From: Verrucomicrobiota bacterium
GTDB taxonomy: Bacteria; Verrucomicrobiota; Verrucomicrobiia; Limisphaerales; UBA1096
Direction of reading: 5' to 3'
Length of the DNA: 64,000 nt
Assembly (NCBI GenBank): GCA_030749225.1
Contig: JASMKO010000025.1
Span: 1 to 64,000 of the forward strand
Below the pieces are notes generated by a model. It was not told the origin of the DNA. It searched no databases and was given only the letters and a program-made list of their open reading frames with translations. The position numbers were made by a program, and so were the translations under genes. Positions 39,812-49,538 of the stretch are shown in pieces; within the stretch, counting starts at the first letter, position 1; every line of letters begins with the position of its first letter.

Positions 39812-40381
39812 CTACGCCTTCAGCTCGTCCACTTCCATGAAGGCGTAGCAGAGCATGTGGGCGATGCCCATTTGACAATCCTCGGCGCGCCCGTAGTGGG
39901 TGTCGTCGATCACGATCGTCTCCTTCGCCAAGTCGGCCAACTTACCGCGCTTGCCGCCGACCAGCGCGATGGTATACAGGCCGTTGGCGTTGGCCCATTC
40001 GAACGCCTTGACCAAGTTCGGCGAGCTGCCGCTGACGCTCATCGTCAGCGCGATGTCGCCGGCCTGGCCGTAGTTCTCGAGTTGGCGAACGTAGATGTCC
40101 GCGTAGGCGTAGTCGTTCCCGATCGCAGTCATCCAGCTAACATTGTCATTGAGCGACAAAACCCTGAAGCGTTTGCCCAGCGCATCAGACGAGCCCTTGC
40201 CCAGGTCGGTGGCGAAATGCGACGCGTTGGAGGCGCTGCCGCCGTTGCCGAACACAAAAATCTGCCGCCCCTCGGCGTGGGCTTCCTTGAACTTGAGAAT
40301 GATAGACTCGACCTGCTCAACCGGGATGGAGTCAAGAGAAGCCTTCTCGGCCTCGATATAGTTGGCGATCCATTCGCGCAT
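39812..40381 (-). CDS. SIS-domain phosphoheptose isomerase-like protein
   Basis: IFVFGNGGSASNASHFATDLGKGS; DIALTMSVSGSSPNLVKAFEWA. Confidence 0.85.
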   Translation of the reverse strand: MREWIANYIEAEKASLDSIPVEQVESIILKFKEAHAEGRQIFVFGNGGSASNASHFATDLGKGSSDALGKRFRVLSLNDNVSWMTAIGNDYAYADIYVRQLENYGQAGDIALTMSVSGSSPNLVKAFEWANANGLYTIALVGGKRGKLADLAKETIVIDDTHYGRAEDCQMGIAHMLCYAFMEVDELKA

Positions 40382-40401
40382 GACGCGAAGCCTCGCAAAA
40401 C

Positions 40402-41322
40402 TCAATCGGCATTCAAAGCCAAAAGCAGTGCGCCGGCCGGCACGGCGTCCTCGCCGAGCTGAGCCAGGCGCACGCTTGGCCCCGGCCGAAGCACATCCAT
40501 GATCGCGCAGCCGAGCGCAGTCTCCACGCCAGCCCGCAGCGGCTCGCCGACCAATGACAGGCCGCCACCGAGGATGATCACCGCCGGGTTGACGAGGTGC
40601 ACTACATGCGACAGGCCAAGCGCGAGCCCGGCGCAGGTCTCGTCGAAAATCGCCTTGGCCCCGGCGTCGCCGTCGGCCATAGCCTTGGCCAACTGCCGCG
40701 CCTCGCCGCCCTCGCCATCAAGCCGCTTGGCCAAGGGCGAGCCGGGGTTGGCAGCAGCATACTCCCGGAGCCTCCAATCCACCGCCCAACCGGAGCAGCG
40801 CGACTCGAGCGTCTCACCCGCCGAGCCAAGCCGCACATGACCGATCTCCGCCTCAGTCAGTGAATGGCCGTGATAAATCTTCCCGTCGAGCACCAGCCCG
40901 CCCCCAATGCCGCTACCGAGCGTGATGTAAAATACCGGGCTTTTTCCCTGCCCCACCCCGGCGAGTGCCTCACCGAGTGCAGCTGTGTTGGCGTCGTTCT
41001 CGACCACCACCGGAGCGCCGTCGGCTTGTTCGCGGAGCCAATCCCGGAGCGGGAAGTCATCCCACCCGGCGACTTGGTGCGAGCAGCAGATTCGGCCGAC
41101 TTGGCGGTCGACCGGCCCGCCGAAGCCGACCCCGATCGCGGTGATGGCTTGCCGATCCGCCAGTTTGGCCAAAGCAGTGACAATCTGCGTGCGGATGCCC
41201 TCCGCGCCCACATCCGGGCATGTGGAAAAGCGTTGCCGGCTGGTGATCGACCCGTCCTGCCTGCCGGTAACGACCTGAATCTTCGTCCCGCCAATCTCGA
41301 TACCAACCAAAACGGAGTCCAT
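40402..41322 (-). CDS. ROK-family sugar kinase
   Basis: VLVGIEIGGTKIQVVTG, VENDANTAALGEA, ITLGSGIGGGLVLDGKIYHG. Confidence 0.92.
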   Translation of the reverse strand: MDSVLVGIEIGGTKIQVVTGRQDGSITSRQRFSTCPDVGAEGIRTQIVTALAKLADRQAITAIGVGFGGPVDRQVGRICCSHQVAGWDDFPLRDWLREQADGAPVVVENDANTAALGEALAGVGQGKSPVFYITLGSGIGGGLVLDGKIYHGHSLTEAEIGHVRLGSAGETLESRCSGWAVDWRLREYAAANPGSPLAKRLDGEGGEARQLAKAMADGDAGAKAIFDETCAGLALGLSHVVHLVNPAVIILGGGLSLVGEPLRAGVETALGCAIMDVLRPGPSVRLAQLGEDAVPAGALLLALNAD

Positions 41323-41415
41323 GAAAGCAACCAATTTATTGCCCGAGCCGCAGCCAAAGTCGAGAGATGCATTTTGGCATTGCCATTTCGGGCGGATTGG
41401 CCTGGACTCCTGGGC

Positions 41416-42462
41416 ATGCACTCCATGCGCATTATCCCGTTGATCGTTTTCGTCCTATCTTTGCTGGTTCCGTCAAGCGCCTTTGCCCATCCAGTCGAGG
41501 CCGCGGCGCGCGACATGGCCCATGCAGCCAGCGCCTTCCTCGCCACGCTCAAGCCGGAGCAAAAGGCGAAGGCGGTATTCCCGCTTGACCACGCTGAGCG
41601 TACGCGCTGGCACTTTGTCCCGACGGAGATGCACCCGCGCAAGGGGCTGTCTTTTCGCGACATGACGACCGAGCAACAGCACATGGCCTACGCGTTGCTG
41701 GCCTCGGTATTGAGTGCGCGTGGGGTGCAAAAGACGGCGCAGATCATGAGTCTGGAGCAGATCCTGCACGACGCCAACCCAAAAGGCCGATTCGCCCGCG
41801 ACCCGAAGTGGTACTTCATCAGCACCTTCGGCAAGCCAAGCGCTGAGGGCACTTGGGGCTGGCGTTTTGAGGGGCATCATTTGTCGCTGAGTTTCACCGT
41901 GGTGGACGGCCACATCGGCGGCTTGACGCCGGCCTTTTTCGGCACCAACCCCGGCATCGTGCTCGACGGCCCGCGCAAGGGGCTGCAGGTGCTCGCCGTG
42001 GAGGAGAACACCGCCCGTGCCCTTGTTCGGTCGCTGAACGCCGAGCAGCGCAAAGTGGCCATCGTCGCTGGGAAAGCCCCGGCGGACATCATCACCAAGG
42101 CTGACCGCAAGGCGAGGCGGCTCGAGCCGCTTGGCCTGCCGGCATCTAAGATGAACAAGAAACAGTTCACCCTGCTGTGGAACCTGCTCGAGGAACAACT
42201 CCGCAACTACCGACCCGACCTCGCCGACGAGAGCGTCAAGCATTTCGAGGGGCTCGACCTCGGGAAAATCCACTTCGCCTGGGCCGGCTCGCTCGAGCCG
42301 CGGCAGGGGCATTATTACCGAATCCAGGCGCCGGATTTCCTGATCGAGTACGACAACACGCAGAACGGTGCCAACCATGTCCACTACGTCGTGCGCGACC
42401 TGAGGCACGACTTCGGCGAGGACCTGCTGCAGCAGCATTACGAGCAGCACCACAAAAAGTAG
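41416..42462 (+). CDS. DUF3500-like secreted protein
   Basis: Signal peptide; W...EGHHLSLSFTVVDGHIGGLTPAFFGTNPG; HYYRIQAPDFLIEYDNTQNGANHVHYVVRDLRHDFG. Confidence 0.85.
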   Translation: MHSMRIIPLIVFVLSLLVPSSAFAHPVEAAARDMAHAASAFLATLKPEQKAKAVFPLDHAERTRWHFVPTEMHPRKGLSFRDMTTEQQHMAYALLASVLSARGVQKTAQIMSLEQILHDANPKGRFARDPKWYFISTFGKPSAEGTWGWRFEGHHLSLSFTVVDGHIGGLTPAFFGTNPGIVLDGPRKGLQVLAVEENTARALVRSLNAEQRKVAIVAGKAPADIITKADRKARRLEPLGLPASKMNKKQFTLLWNLLEEQLRNYRPDLADESVKHFEGLDLGKIHFAWAGSLEPRQGHYYRIQAPDFLIEYDNTQNGANHVHYVVRDLRHDFGEDLLQQHYEQHHKK

Positions 42463-42547
42463 GCTCGTTTCCCACTACATCCTTTCGCAAGGCCAGCGGC
42501 GCGGGTAACGTGCCCCGGCCTTGGCCCTTCCCCGAGCGCTTGGCTAA

Positions 42548-43738
42548 GTGCAAACTGTTTTGAGCGACACGGCAACAGGAACTGCGAAAGAGGAACTCAC
42601 CCGGCCGGAGGTCGGCCAACGGATCACAGTGCGCATCGACGACGTGGCTTTTGGCGGCGAAGGCGTCGGTCGCGTGAATGGATTTGTCGTGTTCGTACCG
42701 CTCGTGATCGAGGGCGAGGCGGTCGAGGCCAGGATCACCGAGGTGAAGAAAAAATTCGCCCGAGCCGAGCTCGTCGAGATCGTCGAACCGGCGGAGAGCC
42801 GGATCGCACCGGCATGCGACTTTTTCGGCGACTGCGGCGGCTGCCAATACCAGCATATCGCATACGAGGCACAACTGACGATGAAGCGGAAACAGGTCGC
42901 GGCGCTCTTTGGCCGCATCGGCGGTTTCTCGGAGGACCGGGTCGCGCCGGTGGTCGCCTGCCCACAGCCGTTTAACTATCGCAACCGCATCCTGATCCGC
43001 AGCCAATGGAACGGGAAGGCGAAAAAACTGCTGGTCGGCTTCCGCAAGCGCAACTCGCACTGGGTGGTCGAGGTGGACGACTGCAAGATCGCCGAACCGG
43101 CGTTGAACGCACAGATCCCTGAGGTGCGCAACAACCCGCCGAACAAGGGCGGCGTAAAGGTGAACCTGCGCGTCGCCCCGGAGGAGTGGATGGTGCCGGA
43201 TCACTCCTTTTTCCAGACCAACTACTTCATGCTGCCCCGGATGGTGGAGATCCTGCGGAGGATGTTCCAGATAAGCGGCTCGGAATACCTCATCGACGCC
43301 TACTGCGGTGTTGGATTCCTAGGAATCGAGCTGGCCGGCTTGGCAAAGCGCTACGCCGGTGTGGAGTACGACCACCGCGCCATCCTTGCCGCCCGCAAGA
43401 ACGCGGCCAAGTTCGGCGGAGACAACGGCGAGTTCATCGAGGGCCGCACCGAGAACCTGCTGCCAGAACTGCTGACAAAATTCAGCGATGGCAACACCAC
43501 TGTCATTCTTGATCCGCCCCGCAAAGGCTGCGCGACGGCGGCACTTGGCCAACTGCGCGAAATCCGGCCAGCGCAGATCATTTATGTCTCATGCCACCCG
43601 GCCACTCTGGCGCGGGATTTGAACACTCTCTGCGCCGATGGGGTCTACCGTCTGGAGCAGGTCGTGCCGCTGGACATGTTCCCCCACACCCAGCATGTGG
43701 AGTGCGTGACCGACCTGCGGCTCAACACCAGCACATGA
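42548..43738 (+). CDS. 23S rRNA/tRNA uracil-5-methyltransferase family (TrmA/RlmD-like, TRAM domain)
   Basis: ACDFFGDCGGCQYQHIAYEAQL; DAYCGVGFLGIELA; ILDPPRKGC; YVSCHPATLARDL. Confidence 0.93.
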   Translation: MQTVLSDTATGTAKEELTRPEVGQRITVRIDDVAFGGEGVGRVNGFVVFVPLVIEGEAVEARITEVKKKFARAELVEIVEPAESRIAPACDFFGDCGGCQYQHIAYEAQLTMKRKQVAALFGRIGGFSEDRVAPVVACPQPFNYRNRILIRSQWNGKAKKLLVGFRKRNSHWVVEVDDCKIAEPALNAQIPEVRNNPPNKGGVKVNLRVAPEEWMVPDHSFFQTNYFMLPRMVEILRRMFQISGSEYLIDAYCGVGFLGIELAGLAKRYAGVEYDHRAILAARKNAAKFGGDNGEFIEGRTENLLPELLTKFSDGNTTVILDPPRKGCATAALGQLREIRPAQIIYVSCHPATLARDLNTLCADGVYRLEQVVPLDMFPHTQHVECVTDLRLNTST

Positions 43739-43786
43739 ACCGCGAATGGAAGATTCACCTGCCAAAACCAGCCTTGCAATGGGCGC

Positions 43787-46700
43787 ATGGGTGGGGTTCA
43801 ACTGTCGCCGCAACCGAGTGCGATGGCACAACATAGCAACCCGCTGAAGTCATTTGCCGCCACCCGCCTCCCTTGGGCTGTTGCCCTGGGCGCTGGGGTG
43901 CTGTACCTGCTCACGCTCCATTCGTGGATCAGCTTCGCGAGCCTGACAGCCATATCGGACGTCGGAGGGTGGACCGGCGAGGCACCCTTTGAGGCCCCGC
44001 TGCTTTATCTGCTCACCCTGCCGCTAAAACCGCTGCCGGCTTCCGCAGTGCCGATGGCGATGAACACCTTAGCCGCGCTGTTCGGGGCGCTGACGCTGGC
44101 GGTGTTGGTGCGCTCCGTGGTGCTGCTCCCACACGACCGCACCAAGGAGCAACGGCAACGCGAACAGACTGCCCACTCGCTTTTGAGCATGCCGTGCAAC
44201 TGGGTGCCCGCCCTGTTTGCCGCATTGGTGTGCGGGCTACAGTTGAGTTTCTGGCAGCACGCCACCGCCGGCACGGGCGAGATGCTCAACGTGCTGCTGT
44301 TCGCCTACGTCATCCGCTGCCTGCTCGAATACCGTATCGAGCATAAGACCCAATGGCTCACCCGCGCAGTGCTCGTCTACGCGATCGGCATCACGAACAA
44401 CTGGGGCATGATCGGATTCCTGCCGCTGTTCGTCGTGGCGCTGCTCTGGACGGCCCGCATGCGATTATTCCAGGAGGGCCTGCCGCTGAAACTGGCGCTA
44501 AACGGCCTGGCTGGCATGTCACTCTATCTGCTGCTGCCGCTGGCCGCCGTGCTCACCGGCAGCGGGGAGAGTTTCACTGACGTATTGATGGCGAACCTTG
44601 GCCGGCAAAAATCGTTCGTAATGAACCTGTTCAGCCAGCGGCTGATGGTGCTGGTGATGGCCTCCACGGCAATCCTGCCACTGCTTCTGGTGAGCATCCG
44701 CTGGCCCGCGACATTTGGCGACACCAACGCCGCCGCCTCGGTCATCACGACCGGCCTGCTCCGGTTGGTGCATTTCCTGTTCCTGGCAGTTTGCATTTAT
44801 GTGGCATTCGACCACGTGGTCAGCCCGCGCAAACTGGTCAATCTACCGCAGATCACAGGGGTTGGCGCGCCGTTCCTAACGTTTTACTACCTCGGCGCGC
44901 TGAGCATCGGATATTTTCTGGGATACCTGCTGCTACTTTCCGGCAAAGAGGAGACCCGGCGATGGCGCAAGCCATCCGAATTGGCCAAGGCGCTGAACCG
45001 GGGGCTGCACTTCGGGCTGCAGATCGCGGCGGCGGGAGTCATCGCCGTGCTAGCCTGGCGGAACCTAGAACCGATGGTTGGTCACAACAAGAATGGCATC
45101 ACCAGTTCCTACACAAAATGGCTGGCCGCAAACCTGCCCGACGGAAAGGCCATCCTGTTCACCGACAACGACATGACCCCGCAAAGCCAACTCCTGCGGG
45201 CGGAATTGGCCCAGTCCGATGCCGGTGCGCAAACGTTGCTGGTGGAGACGCACCAGTTGGCCTCCCCCGATTATCAGATGCGCTTGGCCAAGCGCGATTC
45301 TGCCTGGCCGGAATTGTCCAGCGAGGTGGCCAGTTCCAAGCTTGTGGATGTATTCCTGATCCTCGACCAGTTACGAGCGGTCAGCGCCGACACCCCGATC
45401 TACTATCTGCACCCTAGCTTTGGCTACTTTCTTGAACAGTTTTACCTCAAACCGGAGAAGGGGATCTTCCGGTTGATGCCGTATCCCACCGAAACCGACT
45501 CGCTGAATAAACCGCCCCTGACCAGCGAGCAGGTCGCGACCGATGAGACCCTTGCAGATGACATTCTTGAACAATTTTATCTCAAGCCGGAGAAGGGGAT
45601 CTTCCTGAAACGCTTCGCAACGGTTGCCGAGCAAAGCAAATCTCTTTGGGAAAATAAGTTTCTCGATTCACTTGTCATCACGGGTTGGCTCTCCCGAAAC
45701 CTCAACCACAGGGGAGTGGACCTCGCCCGGAACAAACAGCCAAAAGCCGCTGAAACGCTTTTCCTAGCCGCCTGCAAACTTTACGAAGGCAGCCGAAATG
45801 GCAACATCATTGCCCAAGCCAACCTCCACGAAGTCAACTCCATGTCCGACTACGATTTTTATGAGGAGTTGGATCAACTGATCGAAGGGAACAAGTTGAT
45901 CGACATCGACGGTGACGGGAAGTTAAACAATAACGAAGTCGACTACTCTCTGAGAACATTCGGCCCCGTCGATGAATCGCACGCCTGTTTTCAACTCGGC
46001 CGGAATTTCGCGGAAAAGACAGAAATACGACAAGCCTACCACGAACTGACGCGCGCCGCCGAACGAGCTACCACGTTCCCGGACCCGGTCTTTTTCATCG
46101 CAGACATGTTTGTCTCGTACGGGCTGTTCGATAAGGCGAAACTTTTTATCGAGCGCCTCGAGACAATGAACAAGGCGAATCCGTTCATCCCTGACCAGCA
46201 GATCAAGCTGATCCGCCTCCAAGCCGGCATGATGCTGACCCGTTCCGGCTCCGTCGAGACCGAGAAATTCTTGATTGACCATTTGAAGCCGCACATGGAC
46301 ACCGTCCCAGGCCTCAACACCCTGCTGGAGTTTCACCTGGATCATGACCAGAACACGAAGGCGCTGGCGCTGCTCGACAACTGGCTCAAGGCGCATCCCA
46401 AGGACCTGGACAGGCTGAAGGTCAAGGGCAACCTGCTGACATGGTTGAAACGGCATAACGACGCGATCGAATTGTTCCAGTCAGCACTTCCGGAGTCCGA
46501 TTCACAGGAACAATCCAACTTGAAATCGTTGATCGCCGCGGCCTACACCGAGAAAGGCGACTACAAACTGGCGCTTGAAAATATCGATGACGCCATTGAC
46601 AGAACCGGCAAGCAAGGCTTCAAGTTCCAGAAAGCCGTGATCTACCAACGAATGAAAAGGCACAAAGATGCCATTTCACTTTTGTCTGAACTTCTTGAAA

Positions 46701-46987
46701 ACGGAACATACAACCGCGAAGTCTTGGCACATCGCGCCACCTCGTACATGGCAACGAAACAACACGATAACGCCAGGGAAGACTACCAAAAACTTCGCGA
46801 GTTTCATCCCGATGCCATCGGCATTTATTTGAACCTAGCCCAGATCGCCGAGGCGAAAGGTCAAGCGTTCGAAGCGCTCAAGAACTACGAACTTTACCTA
46901 AAATACGCCGATCCCGAATCCGCCCCGGCGGAGGAACTGCAGCACGTGCAAACGCGGGTGAAACAACTGCAGGGCGACGCACCTTGA
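43787..46987 (+). CDS. Large membrane protein with DUF2723-like N-terminus and C-terminal TPR region
   Basis: Multi-TM N-terminal half; C-terminal TPR-like helices; EF-hand-like loop DIDGDGKLNNNE. True start could be ATG ~43823. Confidence 0.75.
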   Translation: MGGVQLSPQPSAMAQHSNPLKSFAATRLPWAVALGAGVLYLLTLHSWISFASLTAISDVGGWTGEAPFEAPLLYLLTLPLKPLPASAVPMAMNTLAALFGALTLAVLVRSVVLLPHDRTKEQRQREQTAHSLLSMPCNWVPALFAALVCGLQLSFWQHATAGTGEMLNVLLFAYVIRCLLEYRIEHKTQWLTRAVLVYAIGITNNWGMIGFLPLFVVALLWTARMRLFQEGLPLKLALNGLAGMSLYLLLPLAAVLTGSGESFTDVLMANLGRQKSFVMNLFSQRLMVLVMASTAILPLLLVSIRWPATFGDTNAAASVITTGLLRLVHFLFLAVCIYVAFDHVVSPRKLVNLPQITGVGAPFLTFYYLGALSIGYFLGYLLLLSGKEETRRWRKPSELAKALNRGLHFGLQIAAAGVIAVLAWRNLEPMVGHNKNGITSSYTKWLAANLPDGKAILFTDNDMTPQSQLLRAELAQSDAGAQTLLVETHQLASPDYQMRLAKRDSAWPELSSEVASSKLVDVFLILDQLRAVSADTPIYYLHPSFGYFLEQFYLKPEKGIFRLMPYPTETDSLNKPPLTSEQVATDETLADDILEQFYLKPEKGIFLKRFATVAEQSKSLWENKFLDSLVITGWLSRNLNHRGVDLARNKQPKAAETLFLAACKLYEGSRNGNIIAQANLHEVNSMSDYDFYEELDQLIEGNKLIDIDGDGKLNNNEVDYSLRTFGPVDESHACFQLGRNFAEKTEIRQAYHELTRAAERATTFPDPVFFIADMFVSYGLFDKAKLFIERLETMNKANPFIPDQQIKLIRLQAGMMLTRSGSVETEKFLIDHLKPHMDTVPGLNTLLEFHLDHDQNTKALALLDNWLKAHPKDLDRLKVKGNLLTWLKRHNDAIELFQSALPESDSQEQSNLKSLIAAAYTEKGDYKLALENIDDAIDRTGKQGFKFQKAVIYQRMKRHKDAISLLSELLENGTYNREVLAHRATSYMATKQHDNAREDYQKLREFHPDAIGIYLNLAQIAEAKGQAFEALKNYELYLKYADPESAPAEELQHVQTRVKQLQGDAP
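45281..45294. repeat. Exact CGCTTGGCCAAGCG palindrome
   Basis: In the TPR membrane protein, encodes RLAKR. Confidence 0.98.
45431..45604 (+). repeat. Two 39-bp copies encoding LEQFYLKPEKGIF, offset 135 bp
   Basis: 45431-45469 and 45566-45604 differ only at three synonymous third positions. Confidence 0.95.
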
Positions 46988-46992
46988 CGCCC

Positions 46993-48144
46993 ATGCGCGT
47001 GGCGCATGTCATCACCCGCCTCATCGTCGGCGGCGCACAGGAAAACACCGTCGCCACTGTCCTTGGCCTGCGCCAAAAGCCGGACATCGATGTCCGGCTC
47101 TACTGCGGCCCCACCGCCGGCCCGGAAGGCTCCCTCGAGCCACTCCTTGACAACATCGACGGCCTGTTTCACCTTGCCCACCATCTCATCCGGCCCGTCC
47201 GACCATGGAACGACTGGCGCGCCTACTGCGAGCTTCAACGCGCGTTCGAATCGTTCGAGCCGGACATAGTGCACACGCACAGTGGTAAAGCCGGCATCGT
47301 TGGGCGGCTTGCAGCCAGGCGCGCCGGGGTGCCGAAAATCGTTCACTCGATTCACGGCCCATCATTCGGTCCGTTTCAGGGCCGACTGGCAAACGCCCTG
47401 TTTCGCGGTGCTGAACGGTTCGCCGGGCGGAGGACCGACCACTTCGTCACGGTCGCCGATGCGATGCGCGACCAGTACCTTGCCGCTGGCATCGGCCAGG
47501 CGGACGACTACACCCGCATCCCCAGCGGCTTCGACCTTCAACCATTTCTCGTCGCAGAAAACTCAACAGCCAAGCGGGCGTCACTTGGCCTTGCGCCAGG
47601 CAACTTTGTCATCGGCAAGATCGCCCGACTGTTCGAGTTGAAAGGACACGACGACCTGTTCGCCATTGCCCCAAACTTGGCCAAGTGCATCCCCAACATC
47701 CGCTTCCTACTGGTCGGTGATGGCATTTGGCGCGAGCGGTTCGAGCGACTGGCCAAGCGGATTGGCTGCGAGAAAAACTTCGTCTTCACCGGCCTCGTGC
47801 CACCCGCTGAGATTCCGTCGCTCGTCGGCGTGATGGACGCGCTTGTGCACCTCTCCCGGCGCGAAGGCCTGCCGCGCGCCCTGCCCCAAGCCATGGCTGC
47901 CAGCAAACCGGTTGTGTCCTATGACTGCGACGGCGCGAGCGAAGTCTGTCTCGACGGCAAAACCGGCTATCTCATCAAGCCGGGCGACCAGGCCAAGCTG
48001 AAGGAGCGACTCGCCAAGTTGGCGGAAGATGCCGCGCTGCGAGCCTCGCTTGGCCAAGCCGGTCGGACGCTCGTGATGGAAGAGTTCACCGTCGAGCAAC
48101 TCGTCGAGCGGCAATACGCGCTGTACCAACGGCTGCTGGCCTAG
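46993..48144 (+). CDS. Glycosyltransferase family 4-like
   Basis: MRVAHVITRLIVGGAQENT; VVSYDCDGASEVCLDGKTGYLIKPGD. Confidence 0.93.
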   Translation: MRVAHVITRLIVGGAQENTVATVLGLRQKPDIDVRLYCGPTAGPEGSLEPLLDNIDGLFHLAHHLIRPVRPWNDWRAYCELQRAFESFEPDIVHTHSGKAGIVGRLAARRAGVPKIVHSIHGPSFGPFQGRLANALFRGAERFAGRRTDHFVTVADAMRDQYLAAGIGQADDYTRIPSGFDLQPFLVAENSTAKRASLGLAPGNFVIGKIARLFELKGHDDLFAIAPNLAKCIPNIRFLLVGDGIWRERFERLAKRIGCEKNFVFTGLVPPAEIPSLVGVMDALVHLSRREGLPRALPQAMAASKPVVSYDCDGASEVCLDGKTGYLIKPGDQAKLKERLAKLAEDAALRASLGQAGRTLVMEEFTVEQLVERQYALYQRLLA

Positions 48145-49538
48145 GCGAGAATAGAGCTAACGTGGCGAGCATCGCGCTTGGCAGGGCCAAGCCGGCCGTT
48201 GGCGCCCATGGCCCCGAGCATCGTGTTGTAGACGTCAAGTCCCTCGGCCCCGACGTCTATTATGCCGGACTTGAACCGGCCGTTGGCCCCGGTGATCGCG
48301 TGAAACACACCTGAAAGCTCGCGCTTGAAGTCGTTGTGACGGCCGTCGCCCGACTCGGTGGAGATGGTGATCATCGAATTCTCGAGTATCGACCGGCCGT
48401 TGGCATCCTGCTGCTCGTCGAGCCGGCGCAGGAAATATGCCACCTCACGCATCTTCATGTGGGCGTGAGCGCGCAGGGCGGTGTTCGTTTTCTTTTCGTT
48501 GAACTTGTGCCACCACTCGTGGCTGCACCCCTTGTCGGCGGTGGCGTTGTGCTGCGTGGCGTCGTCGAACTGGAAAACCTTACGACCGCCGTACTCATAG
48601 TCGCCGGTCAGCCGGATGCGCTCGCCGGCGGCGAGAAACGTCAGCGAGCCGAAGCGCACGCGATCCATTTGAATCGCCAGCGCGTACAAGTCGGCCATCA
48701 GGCGCCACTCGGTGGTGAGTTGATCAAGCGTGATGTCAATGCCCATGCCACCCGGGTCGGCTGGACCGCCGTGGGCGACCTTCGATCGTGGCGGTAGCGC
48801 TGGCGCGCCGGGGAATTTCTTTTTCATCTCGAACGCGCGCTGTTCAAACTCACGGATGCGCTCGAGATGTTCGGTGACGCGGGCCTTGGAGGCCGATCCC
48901 AACGGAGAGTTGGTGCCGGTGTAAAATCGGTATTGATTCACCACCGTGTCGAGCACGCTGCGCTTGAGCCGTTGTTGGCGGGCATCGCCACCGGTATCGA
49001 TCGCGACCGCGCCGAAGACGCGGTCAAACAGGTCGCGCGGCCGCTCCTGCATCGTCCCGGCGACCGTACCGTCGGCGTTGTAGCTGTGCACGTAGCGGCC
49101 CACGCGACTTCGGCGGAAATACGTCCCGCCAATCAACGTCGGCACCATGCCGGCGGGCATGCCGGCGGGATAAAATGTTTTGCGGACAACCTGGTCGATG
49201 GAAGGGCCGCCGGCCTTGGCCTCGCCCCCGGCCGGCATCGCTGTGAACGAGCCGGTCGCACCGTCGTAATGGGCGTTGATGCCGCTGACATCGCAACGCA
49301 CCTGGTCGACCTGACGCATGACGAGCAACTTGTCACGGAGCGGCTTGAGCGGCTCGAGCACACCGCCAAATCCCTCCGTTTGCAGCGGAGCCGGGATGCC
49401 CAATCCGAAGAAAACATTGAACGCCCGCACCGGGACCACCTTGGCCTTAGCGGCCAATGTCATTTCCTCCAGTAGCGGCAGGCCGATCGTGATGCTGCCC
49501 AGCCCCTTTAGCGCGGTTCGTCTGTTCATCCTGTTCAT
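48141..49538 (-). CDS. DUF1552 domain protein
   Basis: RRTALKGLGSITIGLPLLE..., ..TISTESGDGRHNDFKRELSGVFHAI; paired with a DUF1587-1592-type protein. Confidence 0.85.
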   Translation of the reverse strand: MNRMNRRTALKGLGSITIGLPLLEEMTLAAKAKVVPVRAFNVFFGLGIPAPLQTEGFGGVLEPLKPLRDKLLVMRQVDQVRCDVSGINAHYDGATGSFTAMPAGGEAKAGGPSIDQVVRKTFYPAGMPAGMVPTLIGGTYFRRSRVGRYVHSYNADGTVAGTMQERPRDLFDRVFGAVAIDTGGDARQQRLKRSVLDTVVNQYRFYTGTNSPLGSASKARVTEHLERIREFEQRAFEMKKKFPGAPALPPRSKVAHGGPADPGGMGIDITLDQLTTEWRLMADLYALAIQMDRVRFGSLTFLAAGERIRLTGDYEYGGRKVFQFDDATQHNATADKGCSHEWWHKFNEKKTNTALRAHAHMKMREVAYFLRRLDEQQDANGRSILENSMITISTESGDGRHNDFKRELSGVFHAITGANGRFKSGIIDVGAEGLDVYNTMLGAMGANGRLGPAKRDARHVSSILA

